NCBI RefSeq assembly: GCF_009905375.1
Contig: NC_133650.1
Location: 290,732,270 to 290,796,269 of the forward strand
Source: Apium graveolens
Lineage: Eukaryota > Streptophyta > Magnoliopsida > Apiales > Apiaceae
Length of the DNA stretch: 64,000 nt
Direction: 5' to 3'
The notes beneath the pieces were generated by a model. That model saw only the letters and a list, made by a program, of their open reading frames with translations. It was not told where the DNA came from and made no database searches. Shown here piece after piece: positions 1 to 12,000 of this stretch (the first letter of the stretch is position 1; every line of letters begins with the position of its first letter). A program made the translations under genes and the position numbers.

Positions 1-1
1 G

Positions 2-694
2 GTTGATTCTCTAGCTACATATGGAGTTAATCAAATAGCTATGGTCTGTGAGCTTTGTGCAGGTTCTCATGCTACGGATCAGTGTTCTCTCGTCAACGAA
101 TCTGTTCAGTATATGAACAATTATCAGTGACAACAGCAGCCTGTGCCAGCTACTTATCATCCTAACAACAGAAATCATCCAAATTTCAGCTGGGGTAATA
201 ATCAGAATGCTATTCAGCCACCATATCAGCAAGGTGTGAGTAAACAGTTTAATCCACCTGGATTCCAGCAACCGCATTAATATGCTCAAAGGCAATCATA
301 TCCTCAACAGGGGAGTGCAGCTCCACCTACTAGTGCTGATTTTGAGGAACTGGAGCTGTTATGCAAGAGTCAGGCGGTATCTATCAAGACCTTGGAAAAT
401 CAAATCGGTCAAATAGCCAATGCAGTGCTCAATCGTCAACCTGGAACACTTCCCAGTGACACGGAAGTACCAGGCTGGAAGGAAGCTAAAAAGCAAGTCA
501 AGGCTATTACCTTAAGGTCTGGGAAAGTTGCTGATGCTGAAAAGGCAAAAGAAGGAGAAGCTGAAGTTAGAGATGAAGAAGCTAAGCAAAAGGAGAAAGC
601 GGCGGAACCAAGGAAGACTACTGTTGAACACACTCTACCTGAGGGTAATACAGGGGAGAAATAGCTCTATCCTCCACCACCTTTTCCTAAGATA
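2..694 (+). pseudogene. Athila gag C-terminal region (broken)
   Basis: This is the end of the gag part of the gag-pol frame and forms the nucleocapsid. A CX2CX3HX4C zinc knuckle (CELC..H..DQC) lies at about nt 59-97, followed by a Gln/Asn/Pro-rich linker and a conserved helix-like stretch (ENQIGQIANAV) at about 395-425. A Lys/Glu-rich tail precedes the protease. The frame is continuous with pol but is interrupted by stops at 128-130 (TGA), 278-280 (TAA) and 662-664 (TAG). The longest open piece is 392-664. Start codon and N-terminus are outside the window. Confidence 0.8.
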
Positions 695-3600
695 TTGCAG
701 CAACAAAAGCTGGATAAGCAGTTTGGTAAGTTTCTGGAGGTGTTCAAGAAACTTCACATCAATATACCTTTCGCCGAGGCTCTGGAGCAAATGCCTAGTT
801 ATGCGAAGTTTATGAAGAGTATTCTTTCAAGGAAGGTGAAACTGGATGACCTTGAGACCGTTGCTCTAACGGAAGAATGCAGCGCTGTTCTGCAGCAAAA
901 GTTACCTCCAAAGCTTAAAGATCCAGGTAGCTTCACCATTCCTTACACCATTGGCAAGTTGTCGTTTGACAAGTGCCTTTGTGATTTGGGAGCAAGCATC
1001 AATCTGATGCCATTGTCGATCTTTAAAAATTTGGATTTGCCTAATCCAAAACCCACCTACATGTCTCTATAACTGGCTGATCGCTCTATTACTTACCCAA
1101 GGGGCATAGTGGAGGATGTGCTAGTCAAGGTGGATAAGCTCTTTTTTCCTGCAGACTTTGTTATTCTGGATTTCGAGGAAGACAAGAAGATTCCCATAAT
1201 CTTGGGAAGACCTTTCTTGGCCACTGGCCGTACCTTGATAGATGTGCAGAAAGGTGAACTTACTATGCGGGTGCAGGATCAGGATGTGACCTTCAATGTA
1301 TTCAAAGTAATGAAATTCCCTACAGAAGATGAGGAGTGCTTAAAAGTGGATGTGATTGATTCTGCGATTACTTCAGAACTCGATCATATGCAAATGTCTG
1401 ATGCATTAGAAAAGGCCTTAGTGGGGGATTTTAACAGCGATGATGAAGATGGCAACGAGCAATTACAATATCTGAATGCTTCTCCCTGGAGGCGAAAGCT
1501 GGACATGCCGTTTGAATCTCTTGGTACTTCTGACCTCAAGAATGCTGAAGGAAAGCTCAAACCATCAATTGAGGAAGCACCTACCTTGGAGCTCAAGCCA
1601 TTACCTAAACACTTGAGGTATGCTTTTTTAGGTGATGCATCTACTTTACCTGTTATTATTGCATCTGACCTTTCAGGTAGTGAGGAAGACAAGCTCTTAA
1701 GGATTTTGAGAGAATTCAAATCAGCTATTGGATGGACCATAGCAGACATCAAAGGGATCAGCCCTTCATACTGCATGCATAAGATTCTGCTGGAGGAGGG
1801 TAGTAAGCCAACTGTTGAGCAACAGCGCGGACTTAATCCTATCATGAAGGTGGTGGTGAAGAAAGAAATTCTGAAATGGCTGGATGCAGGCATCATTAAT
1901 CCTATTTCTGACAGTTCTTGGGTGAGCCCCGTACAATGTGTGCCTAAGAAAGGAGGTATCACTGTGGTAGCAAATGAGAAGAATGAGCTCATCCCCACGA
2001 GAACAGTTACAGGATGGAGAGTCTGCATGGATTACAGAAAGCTGAACAAAGCCACGAGGAAGGATCACTTCCCTCTTCCATTTATTGATCAGATGCTGGA
2101 CAGGTTGGCTAGTCATGAGTATTATTGTCTTCTGGATGGCTACTCAGGGTATAATCAGATTTGTATTGCACCAGAGGATCAAGAAAAGACTACCTTCACT
2201 TGTCCATTTGGCACGTTTGCTTTTCGTAGAGTTTCGTTTGGTTTATGTGGCGCACCAGCCACTTTTCAGAGATGTATGATGGCTATATTCTATGACATGA
2301 TTAGAAATAATGTCGAGGTATTCATGGACGACTTCTCCGTCTTTGGACATTCGTATGATGAATGTTTGAATAATCTTCGTGCCGTGCTCAAAAGATGTGT
2401 GGAAACTAATTTGGTGCTTAATTGGGAGAAATGTCATTTTATGGTGCGTGAAGACATTATTCTTGGGCATAAGGTCTCTAGCAAGGGTCTTGAGGTGGAT
2501 AAAGCCAAGGTGGGAGTCATTGAAAATTTTCCACCACCTAATTCTGTGAAAGGAATCCGTAGTTTTCTTGGTCATGCGAGTTTCTATCGGTGGTTCATCA
2601 AGGACTTTTCAAAGATATCTAAGCCATTGTGCAACTTGCTTAAGAAAGATGTGCCTTTCAAATTTGATGATGAGTATTTGACGGCATTCGAGACTCTCAA
2701 GAAGAGTTTAATCACTGCACCAGTTATTACAGCACCGGATTGGACAGAGCCGTTTGAGATGATGTGTGATGCGAGTGATTATGCGGTAGGTGCAGTTCTT
2801 GGGCAGCGCAAGAATAATCTATTTCATGTGGTCTACTATGCTTGTAAGACCTTAAATGGGGCCCAAATGAACTACACCACTACTGAGAAGGAGCTCTTGG
2901 CTATAGTCTTTGGTTTCGAGAAATTTCGATCTTATCTGCTTGGGACAAAAGTGACAGTATTCACTGATCATGCGGCCATTCGCTATTTGGTTGCCAAGAA
3001 GGGTTCGAAGCCGAGACTCATTCGTTGGGTGCTATTACTTCAGGAATTTGAGTTAGAGATCAAGGATCGAAAGGGTACTGAGAATCAAGTAGCTGACCAT
3101 CTCTCTAGATTGAAGAATCCCGAGTCTACTTCACAGGATAAGACATTGATCAATGAATCTTTTCCGGATGAGCAGTTGTTCGCAGTTCAGGAGGAAGAGC
3201 CATGGTTTGACGATATTGTAAACTATCTTGTCAGCAATATAATGCCTCTTAATTTGACCTCAGCTCAAAAGAAGAAGTTTCTACATGAGGTGAAGTGGTA
3301 TATGTGGGATGAACCATATTTGTTTAGACAGGGAGCTGACCAGATCATCTGGAGATGTATCCTATTCTGTGAGACGGAGGGGATATTACGAGACTGCCAC
3401 TCTACAGTTTATGGTGGACACTATGGTGGTGAAAAGACGGCAGCTCGTATTCTGCAAGCAGGTTTTTTCTGGCCTACTTTATTTAAGGATGCTCATCAGT
3501 TTGTCTTAAGGTGTGATCGTTGCCAAAGAGTGGGAAATGTGACGAGAAAGGATGAGATGCCATTAAATGTGATGCTTGAAGTCGAGGTCTTTGATGTTTG

Positions 3601-4485
3601 GGGAATCGATTTCATGGGGCCTTTTGTCTCGTCCTGCAATAATCAGTACATCTTGCTGACAGTCGATTATGTCTCGAAATGGGTAGAAGTCAAAGCTCTA
3701 CCGACAAATGATGCAAAGGCAGTGTTGAATTTTCTTCATAAGCAGATTTTCACAAGGTTTTGAACACCTTGGGTAATCATAAGTGATGAAGGGTCGCATT
3801 TCTGCAACCGTAAGTTCACTTCTATGATGCAGCGTTATAATGTGAATCACCGAGTTGCTACTACCTATCATCCACAAACAAATGGTCAAGCGGAAGTGTC
3901 TAACAGAGGGATCAAGCGCATTCTAGAGAAGGTTGTTTGTCCGTCAAGGAAGGATTGGTCTTTAAAGATCGATGAAGCTGTTTGGGCTTACAGAACAGCA
4001 TATAAAACTCCACTTGGTATGTCCCCGTTTCAACTGGTGTATGGTAAGGGGTGTCATTTACCTGCGGAGCTTGAGCATAAGGCCTATTGGGCGTTGAAAA
4101 AGTTGAACCTGGATTTAGATGCAGCTGGTAAGAAGAGAATGCTTCAGCTTAATGAACTTGATGAATTTCAACTTCAAGCGTACGAGAATAACAAAATGTA
4201 CAAGGAAAAGGTGAAGAGGTGGCACAGAGGAAGCTACATCCTAAGTTATTCGTGCCGGGGCAATAAGTACTCTTATTCAACTCTCGTCTCCGACTTTTTC
4301 CTGGGAAGTTGAAATCAAGGTGGTCTGGACCTTTTATTGTCAAAACTGTGTTTCCACATGGAGCGGTGGAGATTTTTAAGAATGATCCGGACCAAGCATT
4401 CAAGGTTAACGGTCAGAGTTTGAAGCACTACTATGGGGACACGGAAAACCGAGAAGTGGTTAGTGCCATTTTATTGTCAACTTAA
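695..4485 (+). pseudogene. pol: Athila pol: protease-RT-RNase H-integrase (broken)
   Basis: One reading frame continues from gag. The aspartic protease core CDLGAS is near nt 980. RT carries the catalytic FMDD box at about 2321-2332. RNase H follows (CDASDYAVG near 2765; FTDHAAIRYL near 2960). Integrase has an HHCC zinc finger ending CDRCQ near 3520 and core aspartates in GIDFMGPF and, after a stop, ISDEGSHF. The C-terminus ends at TAA 4483-4485. Breaks are a stop at 1070-1072, a stop at 3761-3763 between the catalytic aspartates, a frameshift near 4220 and a stop at 4264-4266. The longest open part is 1109-3763 (884 codons). In an active copy these enzymes make and integrate the cDNA. Confidence 0.92.
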
Positions 4486-4643
4486 GGAAGGTACGCAATG
4501 TCAAGCTAATGACGAAAAAGAAGTGCTGCGTGGGAGGCAACCCATGAATTGTTGTTACAGGAACCCTTAGAAGTTAATAACCTATACAAAACCACAAAAA
4601 AATCAGAAAAACCGGGCTCGAATTTTTTTTTTCCAGAGACCCC

Positions 4644-4763
4644 CTGAGCGCCCGCTCAGCTCTGCTGAGCGACCGCTCAGCTCTGCTGAGCGACCGCTCA
4701 GCTCTGCTGAGCGACCGCTCAGCAAGCTGAGCGCCCGCTCAGCTTTGCTGAGCGACCGCTCAG
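4644..4763 (+). repeat. Six-copy palindrome array in Athila 3' region
   Basis: Six copies of the 16-mer CTGAGCG(A/C)CCGCTCAG start at 4644, 4665, 4686, 4707, 4727 and 4748 (period 20-21 bp). Each copy is a perfect 7-bp inverted repeat around a 2-base centre, so single strands can fold into a row of hairpins. Short spacers (CTCTG, CTTTG, CAAG) separate the copies and GACC/GGTC bounds the array. Two more copies lie in the 3' LTR at 7670-7706. The minus strand is accidentally open here with a Ser-Gly-Arg-rich repeat, which I do not take as a gene. Confidence 0.95.
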
Positions 4764-4928
4764 GGGTCGGCTGCCAGAATTTTTTTTTAAGTTCATAAAA
4801 AAACCAAAAAGATTGAAAAATCAAAAAAATAAAAATACAGCCCCATTACCCACGATTTCTTTTCCCATTACCCCATGATTTTATCCCTCAAACCCACTCC
4901 TAATCTAATTTTAACCTAATCCATACCC

Positions 4929-5031
4929 TATATATACATACACTTATTTCATACATCTCCCACACACCTTTTACACTTAAACTCTCTCCCAAACACAAAA
5001 CACTATTTTCAAGCACTTTTATTCAGATTCA
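4929..5031 (+). promoter_or_regulatory. Possible internal promoter and leader of env-like ORF
   Basis: A TATATATAC box at 4929-4937 is followed by a C/T/A-rich leader of about 95 nt with few G residues, leading to the ATG at 5032. This layout resembles a plant core promoter plus 5' UTR. Athila env-like ORFs are usually thought to be expressed by splicing, so promoter activity is an inference. Confidence 0.4.
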
Positions 5032-6120
5032 ATGGCACCCAAGAGAGCAAGGACTATTGATAGCAGCAGCACGGTCCCTACTGCTGATTCATCGAGGGGT
5101 ACTGCTGCGAGGCCTCGGTTGAATGACAGAGCTGCGGAGGAGGAATACACTAGGCTTTTGGAGAAACCGATTCTGAAGGAGAGGGGGTTTTTACCATCGG
5201 GGAGCGATGGTGAGTTGCTACCGATGATTGCTGAGAAGGGGTGGATAGCTTTCTGTGAGTCACCTGAAGCAATACCGATGAGCGTGGTTCGCGAGTTCTA
5301 TGCGAACGCGAAGGCCGAGAAGAATGGGTTTTCTGTGGTCCGAGGGCTGACGGTTGATTATCACCCAGCGGCGATTCGTCGTGTGATTGAGCAGCGAGAG
5401 AGGAAGCCCGAGGAGGAGAACTGGAATGAGAAGACTGCTGAGGATTTCGACCTGGATTTGATTTGTGCTACTCTCTGTAGGCCGGGCACAGTTTGGACCT
5501 TCAAGACAGGAACTCATGAGTATCGTCACTTTCCGGTGATCGCTATGAACAAGTATGCCCGTGCATGAAATGCGTTAATTTGTGCTAATATTCTGCCTTC
5601 TTCACATGCACATGAGGTCACAGTTGAGAGAGCGCAGTTGTTGTGGGGAATTTTGAATGGGGAGTACTATGTGGACCTTGGTGAGTTTATCTACCAAGGA
5701 ATTCTGAAGTTTTTGAGGGGAGCTAAGCACATGAACATCCCTTATGCATCCACGGTCACGAAGCTTTGCCGAGCAGTGGGAGTGAACTGGCCGTCCCATG
5801 AGCAGTTGCAGTTGCCTGCTGCTCCGATTGATTTTAGGACTTTGAATGGGATGCAGGAGTGGACCGGCGGTGAGCCCGAGGAGCATGGGCTGGGTTATCG
5901 TCTTCCAGGAGGGCGTCCAGCACGAGGTGCTACTATGGCTAGGCCTAGGCGTGATAAGGCTGGTTCTTCGAGAGCTCAGGAGGGTGCTGGGATGGTTGAT
6001 GTTCAGTACATGAGGCTGTCACGGCGTATGGATGCCATGTACGAGACACAGAGCAGGTTTGCTCAGGAGCTCACCCTTGCGTTAGGGACTGCTTTTCGGG
6101 GCCTTCGAGCTGACATCTAG
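5032..6120 (+). pseudogene. Athila env-like ORF (one internal stop)
   Basis: This ORF lies after pol, where Athila elements keep their envelope-like gene. It is a single frame of about 362 codons, interrupted only by TGA at 5566-5568. It starts with a basic stretch (MAPKRAR) that could be a nuclear signal, followed by a region I recall as the 'putative plant transposon protein' domain. Conserved points include VREFYANA near codon 85 and IPYASTVTKLCRAVGV near codon 240. No signal peptide or clear membrane segment is seen, so 'envelope' is only a positional name. The ATG at 5032 is preferred because it follows the leader. Confidence 0.8.
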
Positions 6121-6252
6121 TGGCCAGTTTTTGGTGAGGACTCTGCATACCCGCCGCCTGATACTCCACCCACTGAGGGAGATGATGATGATGACTCCGA
6201 CTAGGTATACCCTGTGTTCCTTTCTACTACCTTCACTGGGGATAGTGAAGAT

Positions 6253-6268
6253 TTTAAGTTTGGGGGTG
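6253..6268 (+). other. Internal polypurine-tract copy
   Basis: The 16-mer TTTAAGTTTGGGGGTG here is identical to the tract at 7411-7426 that abuts the 3' LTR. It lies about 130 bp after the env-like ORF. No LTR start follows it, so it is an extra internal tract. Confidence 0.75.
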
Positions 6269-7410
6269 GTAGTTAAGGAATATTTTGTGTGTGTGTCATA
6301 TAGCTGCATATTAATGGTAGTTTAGTTCATATAGTTGCATAATTTTTGCCATATAGTTTTTTTATTATTTATAGCTTTATTTATTTATCATGTCATGTAG
6401 CTCATGCATATGGCATGATCCCTTTTGCGATGATTTACCGACTGAATTGTGATATTGATATAAGTGTAGTGATAGCATTAAAGTGATGTTGAGTTATGTA
6501 GGTTGATATGCATGCTAGAAGCATTTGTATTTTCACTAAGTCTTAGAGAATGCGTAAGTACTAGATTGTTGTTATGATCTAATTATTTTCGAGGTTAATC
6601 TATTTATTATGCTTAGAATTTGATAATAGGTTCTTAGTGATAAAGGCATGAAAAAGAAAAAAATGGAGTAAAAAATGGAATTTGTTGCTAATTGTGGCTA
6701 GGCGTCAAATGGCTAGTAGCCGGCTCGTAGGGTTCTGCGAGTAGTCTAGGGTTGAGCAAGATGGAGCGAAACACACTTGCTCAGAAATTTTGAAAAAAAA
6801 AAGAGAAAAAAAAATAGAAAAAGAGAAAAACATAGAAAAAAAAAGGAAAAAAAAATAATAAAGAAGTTAATGCATAATTGATCTCGAGTGGGCTCTTTGG
6901 TATTTGAGTTATTAAGTTCTTAGGGGACTTTGTGCCTAGTGACCTAAGGCTTTTAGAGTCTGGGATCCGCTAACCTAACGCTCGCTACATGGATACCATT
7001 ATATAAGTCTTTTGTGGACCTCACTTATTGCACGGTCAAATAAGCATTATTGTTGTGAATAAAAAGCATGATTCCGTAATAAGCTCCATTATTCTCGTAG
7101 TGTTATAAGTCACTTTGTGCCTAAAATTTTTATTCTTTGTATAATCTTGTGATTGCCTTGATGATAGTTGAGTCATAATAATTGGTCTAGTTCCGAAGAA
7201 TATCTGTTAAGCATCTCCACACACCACGTTTCTGGCTGTATGTTTGATTGCATGATTTGATTGATCTTTAGTTGCCTAATTGCATTTGTTGAGATGTTGT
7301 AAGTTGGTTGGATTGATCGTAGTAAGGGGGATCGCTGCATTTCATATAGATTGCATTCATGCATGTTTTTATTTATTTTTGAGTCTGTGACGCTTGAGGA
7401 CAAACATCGA
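6269..7410 (+). other. Athila 3' non-coding spacer
   Basis: AT-rich spacer between the env-like ORF and the 3' LTR. It contains an A-rich tract at about 6789-6862 (A runs broken by G and T) and no convincing ORF. Short ORFs here have no recognisable domain. Confidence 0.7.
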
Positions 7411-7426
7411 TTTAAGTTTGGGGGTG
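7411..7426 (+). other. Athila polypurine tract at 3' LTR
   Basis: TTTAAGTTTGGGGGTG ends directly at the LTR start TGATAAGTGG. By known retrotransposon biology it is the primer site for plus-strand DNA synthesis. Confidence 0.85.
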
Positions 7427-8858
7427 TGATAAGTGGCATTTTATACCACTTAGAACGTCTTAAAATAGCTTAAATTGGTGTCTTGAAATCAAGTATTTTG
7501 TGTATTTGATGCGTTTTTCTAGTGTTTGTGCATTTCAGGGTATTAGTTGCATTTCGGGGGAGTAATCATCAAGAATAAGCTTTGGAATGTGTTCAGCATT
7601 GCGAGAGTAAAGAAAGGGGCAGATTACAGCGAAGAAACGGAGCAAACTCAGGAATTTTCCAATAGGGTCCTGAGCGCCCGCTCAGCTATGCTGAGCGGCC
7701 GCGCAGGATCGGGAAATTTGATAATTTATTTTAGACTTCTACTTCTGTTTGGCTTCCAACTTTTATGTAATCTGAGTTTTATGGGACTATTATATAAGTA
7801 GATTTAGAGACGTTTTCAAGAGGCTAAAGTGTGGTATTAAGTAAGGAGAGAAGGAGACAAGGAAGAAGACCGTTTTAGCACACCGCAACGAAGAGGAAGC
7901 ATATTTTCTTGTGATTCTTTATTTCGTTGTAACGTTGGATACTAGTTTTCTTGCTTTTGAACCTAATTACTCTTGTGACGTACTCTGGTTTAATATAATT
8001 AGTTTAGTTATTATTCTCTTGTGTTTGTTTATCATGTTTCCATATGAACCCATGATGACGATAAATGCTATTATGGGCTAATCGTGATAATGGGGTCGTA
8101 ACGGATTTACTATGGAATTCTTTAGTTAATTGTTTAATACCTTAGTGTGTGATGATTGTATGATATCTAGTATTGGTTGTGCGTATTCGTCTTATGTGTG
8201 TCGCGAACATATAAGATATGGTGTTAATCTCTTGTGAAGCGACGGTGGATCTCGAGATTTAGAACTTGCCATGCTAGCATAGGTTCATGTATGATGTGCA
8301 TGATTAGTGGGTAACTCTAACCGTTTTATTCGCCCTGTGTAATCAAAAGAAATAACTTGTGCTTAAATCATTATGTTATCAATTTCTGTAGACATATAGG
8401 AACTCAACATAATTGATGCATATTCAACTTCTATCTTAATTGTGGATGTTTGGTAGAATGGTATTAGTATAATGAAAGTTGGCTTTTATCAGTTTAGTGT
8501 TATTCGATTAATATCATCACTGTTGCATGCTAAGGGTAATAACAATAACTATTGAAGGAAGTAGTAATGAAGTTGTGATCTCATGAGTGTTTTTATATTG
8601 TTAATTCGAAGTGTTAATTAAGTGATTAATTAAGTAGTTAATTGTAGTTAATATTTAGTCAACAATTTTAAGTGTTAGTGTCTTAACATTGAGAAGTAAT
8701 CATACATTGGTGAGTGAGTTTAATTGAACATAATTAGTCTGAGTGTCTGTGGGAACGAATTAGAAGTTATTCTATATTACTTGCGAACGCGTATACTTGC
8801 GTGAATATTAGCGCGTGTTTTCGCCCTAACAGTATACTTACAGTTTGTAAGCATAACA
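7427..8858 (+). mobile_element. Athila 3' LTR
   Basis: Starts TGATAAGTGG right after the polypurine tract and ends ...GCATAACA at 8858, about 1,432 bp. The end is inferred from the CA terminus and the change to Sirevirus-like sequence. The first bases form an imperfect hairpin (TAAGTGG...CCACTTA). Two copies of the CTGAGCG/CGCTCAG palindrome lie at 7670-7706. A related LTR start is at 63926. No coding region is seen; short ORFs inside are chance. Confidence 0.8.
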
Positions 8859-8973
8859 CGACGGATAATTGATGGAATCTTTACAGTTTATTTTTTAAAC
8901 GGCTATTTTGGGTAATTTTCATTGGTTACTTTATTTTACTTTATTATTTTTGACAGTTATTTTTTTGAGATAG

Positions 8974-9091
8974 TATAAGAGCTTATTTCATTTCCATTGC
9001 TTTTCTTTTATCATTCTCAAATTATCTGCTCTAAATTCTCTCTCTCAAAAGCAACTATCATCTCTATCTCTGCAATTTCCACTCTCTAACA
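8974..9091 (+). promoter_or_regulatory. TATA-like box and pyrimidine-rich leader of env-like ORF
   Basis: TATAAG at 8974-8979 is followed by a strongly C/T-rich leader (repeated CTCTCTC and ATCTCTATCTC) up to the ATG at 9092. Distance from box to ATG is about 118 bp. It resembles a plant core promoter and 5' UTR; activity is inferred. Confidence 0.4.
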
Positions 9092-12000
9092 ATGACACTA
9101 GTAGTCAAGATCATGTCACAAACTGGATACATCTATGAGAAGAACAACTTCACGGCTCTAGTAAACAAGGGGATTCAACATTCAAGTGACTACCACAAAA
9201 TGATGGATTTTGTGAAGAACTGCAAACTCAGCTATGCAATGCTAGAATCACCCACCATCTTCTGTGAGGTTGTTGAAGAGATGTGGACTACTGCTTCATA
9301 CAACTCGACAGATAAGACCATCACACTCACCGTTAAAGGTAAAGAATTCTGTATCAATAGTGATGTTATCAAAGCATGTTTCAAGATTCCTGATAATACT
9401 GTGACTTCACACACACAGACACTGATATAGTTAATATGCTTAATTCCATGAACTATGCACTCACTACTTCTAAGTTAAGTGACATTAGGAGATTGGGTCT
9501 TAGGAAGGAATGGAGTTTCATGTGTGATATAGTGACCAGGGTCTTTTCTGGTAAAATCAGTAATTTTGATTCGGTCAATATTTCTATGCTTAACATGCTC
9601 TACATGCTAGTTACAGATAAGTTATTTAATTTTAGTGATCTTGTTTTGTTTGAGATGGGGTTTAAATTAGGGGAGTTAAATAAGAGGGGTAAAAATGTTT
9701 ATTATGCTAGATTTTTCATGATGTTAGCTAACCACCTCTCTGAGGAAATTGTGCTTGAGAACCCAAACAACAAATTAGATTGTTGGGTTCAAGAGAGAAG
9801 AATTATTGCAGATTTGAAAAGGGCAAATCATCACAAGGAGAGGCCACTCTTCTATTTCCCTGTAATGGAAGCACCTCAGGTAAGTGAGGTAAGTTCATCT
9901 GTTCCTACTATTCCAACCACACAAATTTCTTTGAATTCTAGTGTAGCTATGGCAACTGTGTCAATGACCCAACATTTGCCTACCCAAGATACCAAAACAT
10001 CAAAAGTTTTAAAATCCAAATCAAAGAAAGCCCCCTCTGGTATCTCTCAAAAGATGTCAGTTGTAAAATCCACCAAAACCAAAGAGGGGAGTGTGAAGGT
10101 GGGAAAGGTAGGTGAGGGACAGGGTGAACATAAAAGAAACCCTAAGGATAAGGATGTAGAGTTGAGTGGTTCCTAGCCTAGCCACACTGTAATTTCCCAA
10201 CAAACTGCAGTGATTAATAAGGACAAAAGCTCATTTCTAGTTGCATCCTCTCAAAAGGATGTGACTATTGAACAAAGCTCTCAACCAAGAGCACATGTCA
10301 AAAGGGTAAGGGACACTAGCTCACCCCAAATTTATGCCAGAAAGAAGAAATCCAAAACCCTTGGGGATGCACAGGGTTCACACACACTGTGCAAATTGGT
10401 GCTAAAGACACAGTCACTGCACCTTCACAAATTCAGCTTGATGTGTCTCCAATAAATGTGGAGTCACAACCAAAATCATTAGTAATAGAAGCACCTCAAA
10501 CACCAAATTCTCCCACAAACTCTCTGGATGTTAATATGATCAACACATCAATCCCTGATTCCCCTTCTTTAACTTTGTTGGGGAAGCCAAAATCTAGTGC
10601 AAGTGAGCATCATCTTTTGGATGATTTGTTGGCTCACTTGCCAATTCTTTGAGGAACTGTTAAATCATCTGTGCCCAAAATCTCATCAATCAGCACAGAG
10701 TCCACAATTGTTTCAATTCCAAGTTCATTCATTTCTACTCTCTCGATGGATATCGTTCATCCGTCGAGTAGTGATTGTATCCCGATGGATAAGCTTAACA
10801 GCAGTTATCCGTCGGCTAGCCAAACTACTACCCCAACGGATGTCCCTTATCCGCCGAGTGTCTCTGCACAGCTTCACATTTCCTCAATTATCTCAAGTAC
10901 AGAAGATTTAGTAGTAGTACAATCACTTCTAGGATTGAGGGAAGGGAGTGACAATATGAGTGAGAGTCTGGGTTGCTCCCAGGAAAAAGAAGAGGAAAAT
11001 AGTGAAAATACGCAATCCACTTCTTCAGGATTGGAAAAAGAGAGTGAGAGGAGTCCCACCTTAGATATTGAAGGTGAGGGTGTGAGGGTAGGAAGCCAGG
11101 GTGAGACCCTGATGCAACAAAAGAGAGAACAAGAGAGAAATGCAGGTACATGAGCTATAAGGATGGATGTCATTGCTAGTGAGTCAATGAATGTCCAGGA
11201 TGCAGACAGGGAGGGACTCTCTCAGCAACCTCAAGCTGTTATAGATTCCACCTCCCTTGATACTGAGGCATTTACTCACCCTGTTACAGCTTATCAACTT
11301 CTAGCTGAACAGGGCAATGACAATGCAGAAAGGATGCTCAATTTGGTGCATACCACTCAGTCAATGCTAAGAGCTAAGGATGCCATCACAGCTTTGCCCT
11401 CTACAGCTGGTGATGTTGACTATGAGACTGGTGCTTCAGCAGATTTCTTTGGAGATGAAGGTGGAGATAGTGAAGAAAAGCCATTGGACATAGGGGGAGA
11501 AGTAGGTTCCAGTTCAAGATCAGGCATGTCATCATGGGCATTTTCAAAACATTGTGATAAACACTACTTCAAGACAACCCTGATCCAACTCATAAATCAG
11601 ACAAATTCTGCTTTTCAAACCACTACAAATGCCAACACCAAGAAGCTACTTCAAGCACATCTTGCCTCTCTGCAACTACAACAAATTCAAGGCTTTCAAC
11701 ATGCTAGAGATGTCAACACCATCAAGGGTGATATTGATGAAATGAAAAAGGCTATCTCTGATAAGATGGACTCTAAGCTTCCAGAAGCTACAATGCTTGA
11801 CATCAAGAGACAACTCAGGAAAAATTCTGATCTTGCCACAAAGATAGATGCCTTAGATACAAGAATGACAGTAATGGAAGCATCTCTAACAGCAATTCAT
11901 CTGCATCAAGCTCAACATACATACTTGCTTCAGAAAATGGTGGCTGCACAAACCTCCTCATCTACTCAACTTGATGATAACAAAAAGGGGGAGAAAGGAC

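Larger units (their letters stand above)
1..8858 (+). mobile_element. Athila-type Ty3/gypsy retrotransposon, 3' part
   Basis: The window opens inside gag. In order come the gag C-terminus with a zinc knuckle, protease, reverse transcriptase, RNase H, integrase, a palindrome array, an env-like ORF, two polypurine tracts and a 3' LTR. The protease core (CDLGAS), the RT style and an env-like ORF after pol are typical of the Athila lineage. The 5' LTR and gag N-terminus lie left of the window. The sequence right of the LTR is a Sirevirus-type env-like region, so this element probably inserted into that older element. Coding parts are broken by stops and one frameshift, so it is not autonomous. 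Confidence 0.9.

Noticed and set aside
4603..4824. Minus-strand ORF with Ser-Gly-Arg-Ser repeats
   Set aside because: It is produced by the 21-bp palindrome array; no start context or domain.
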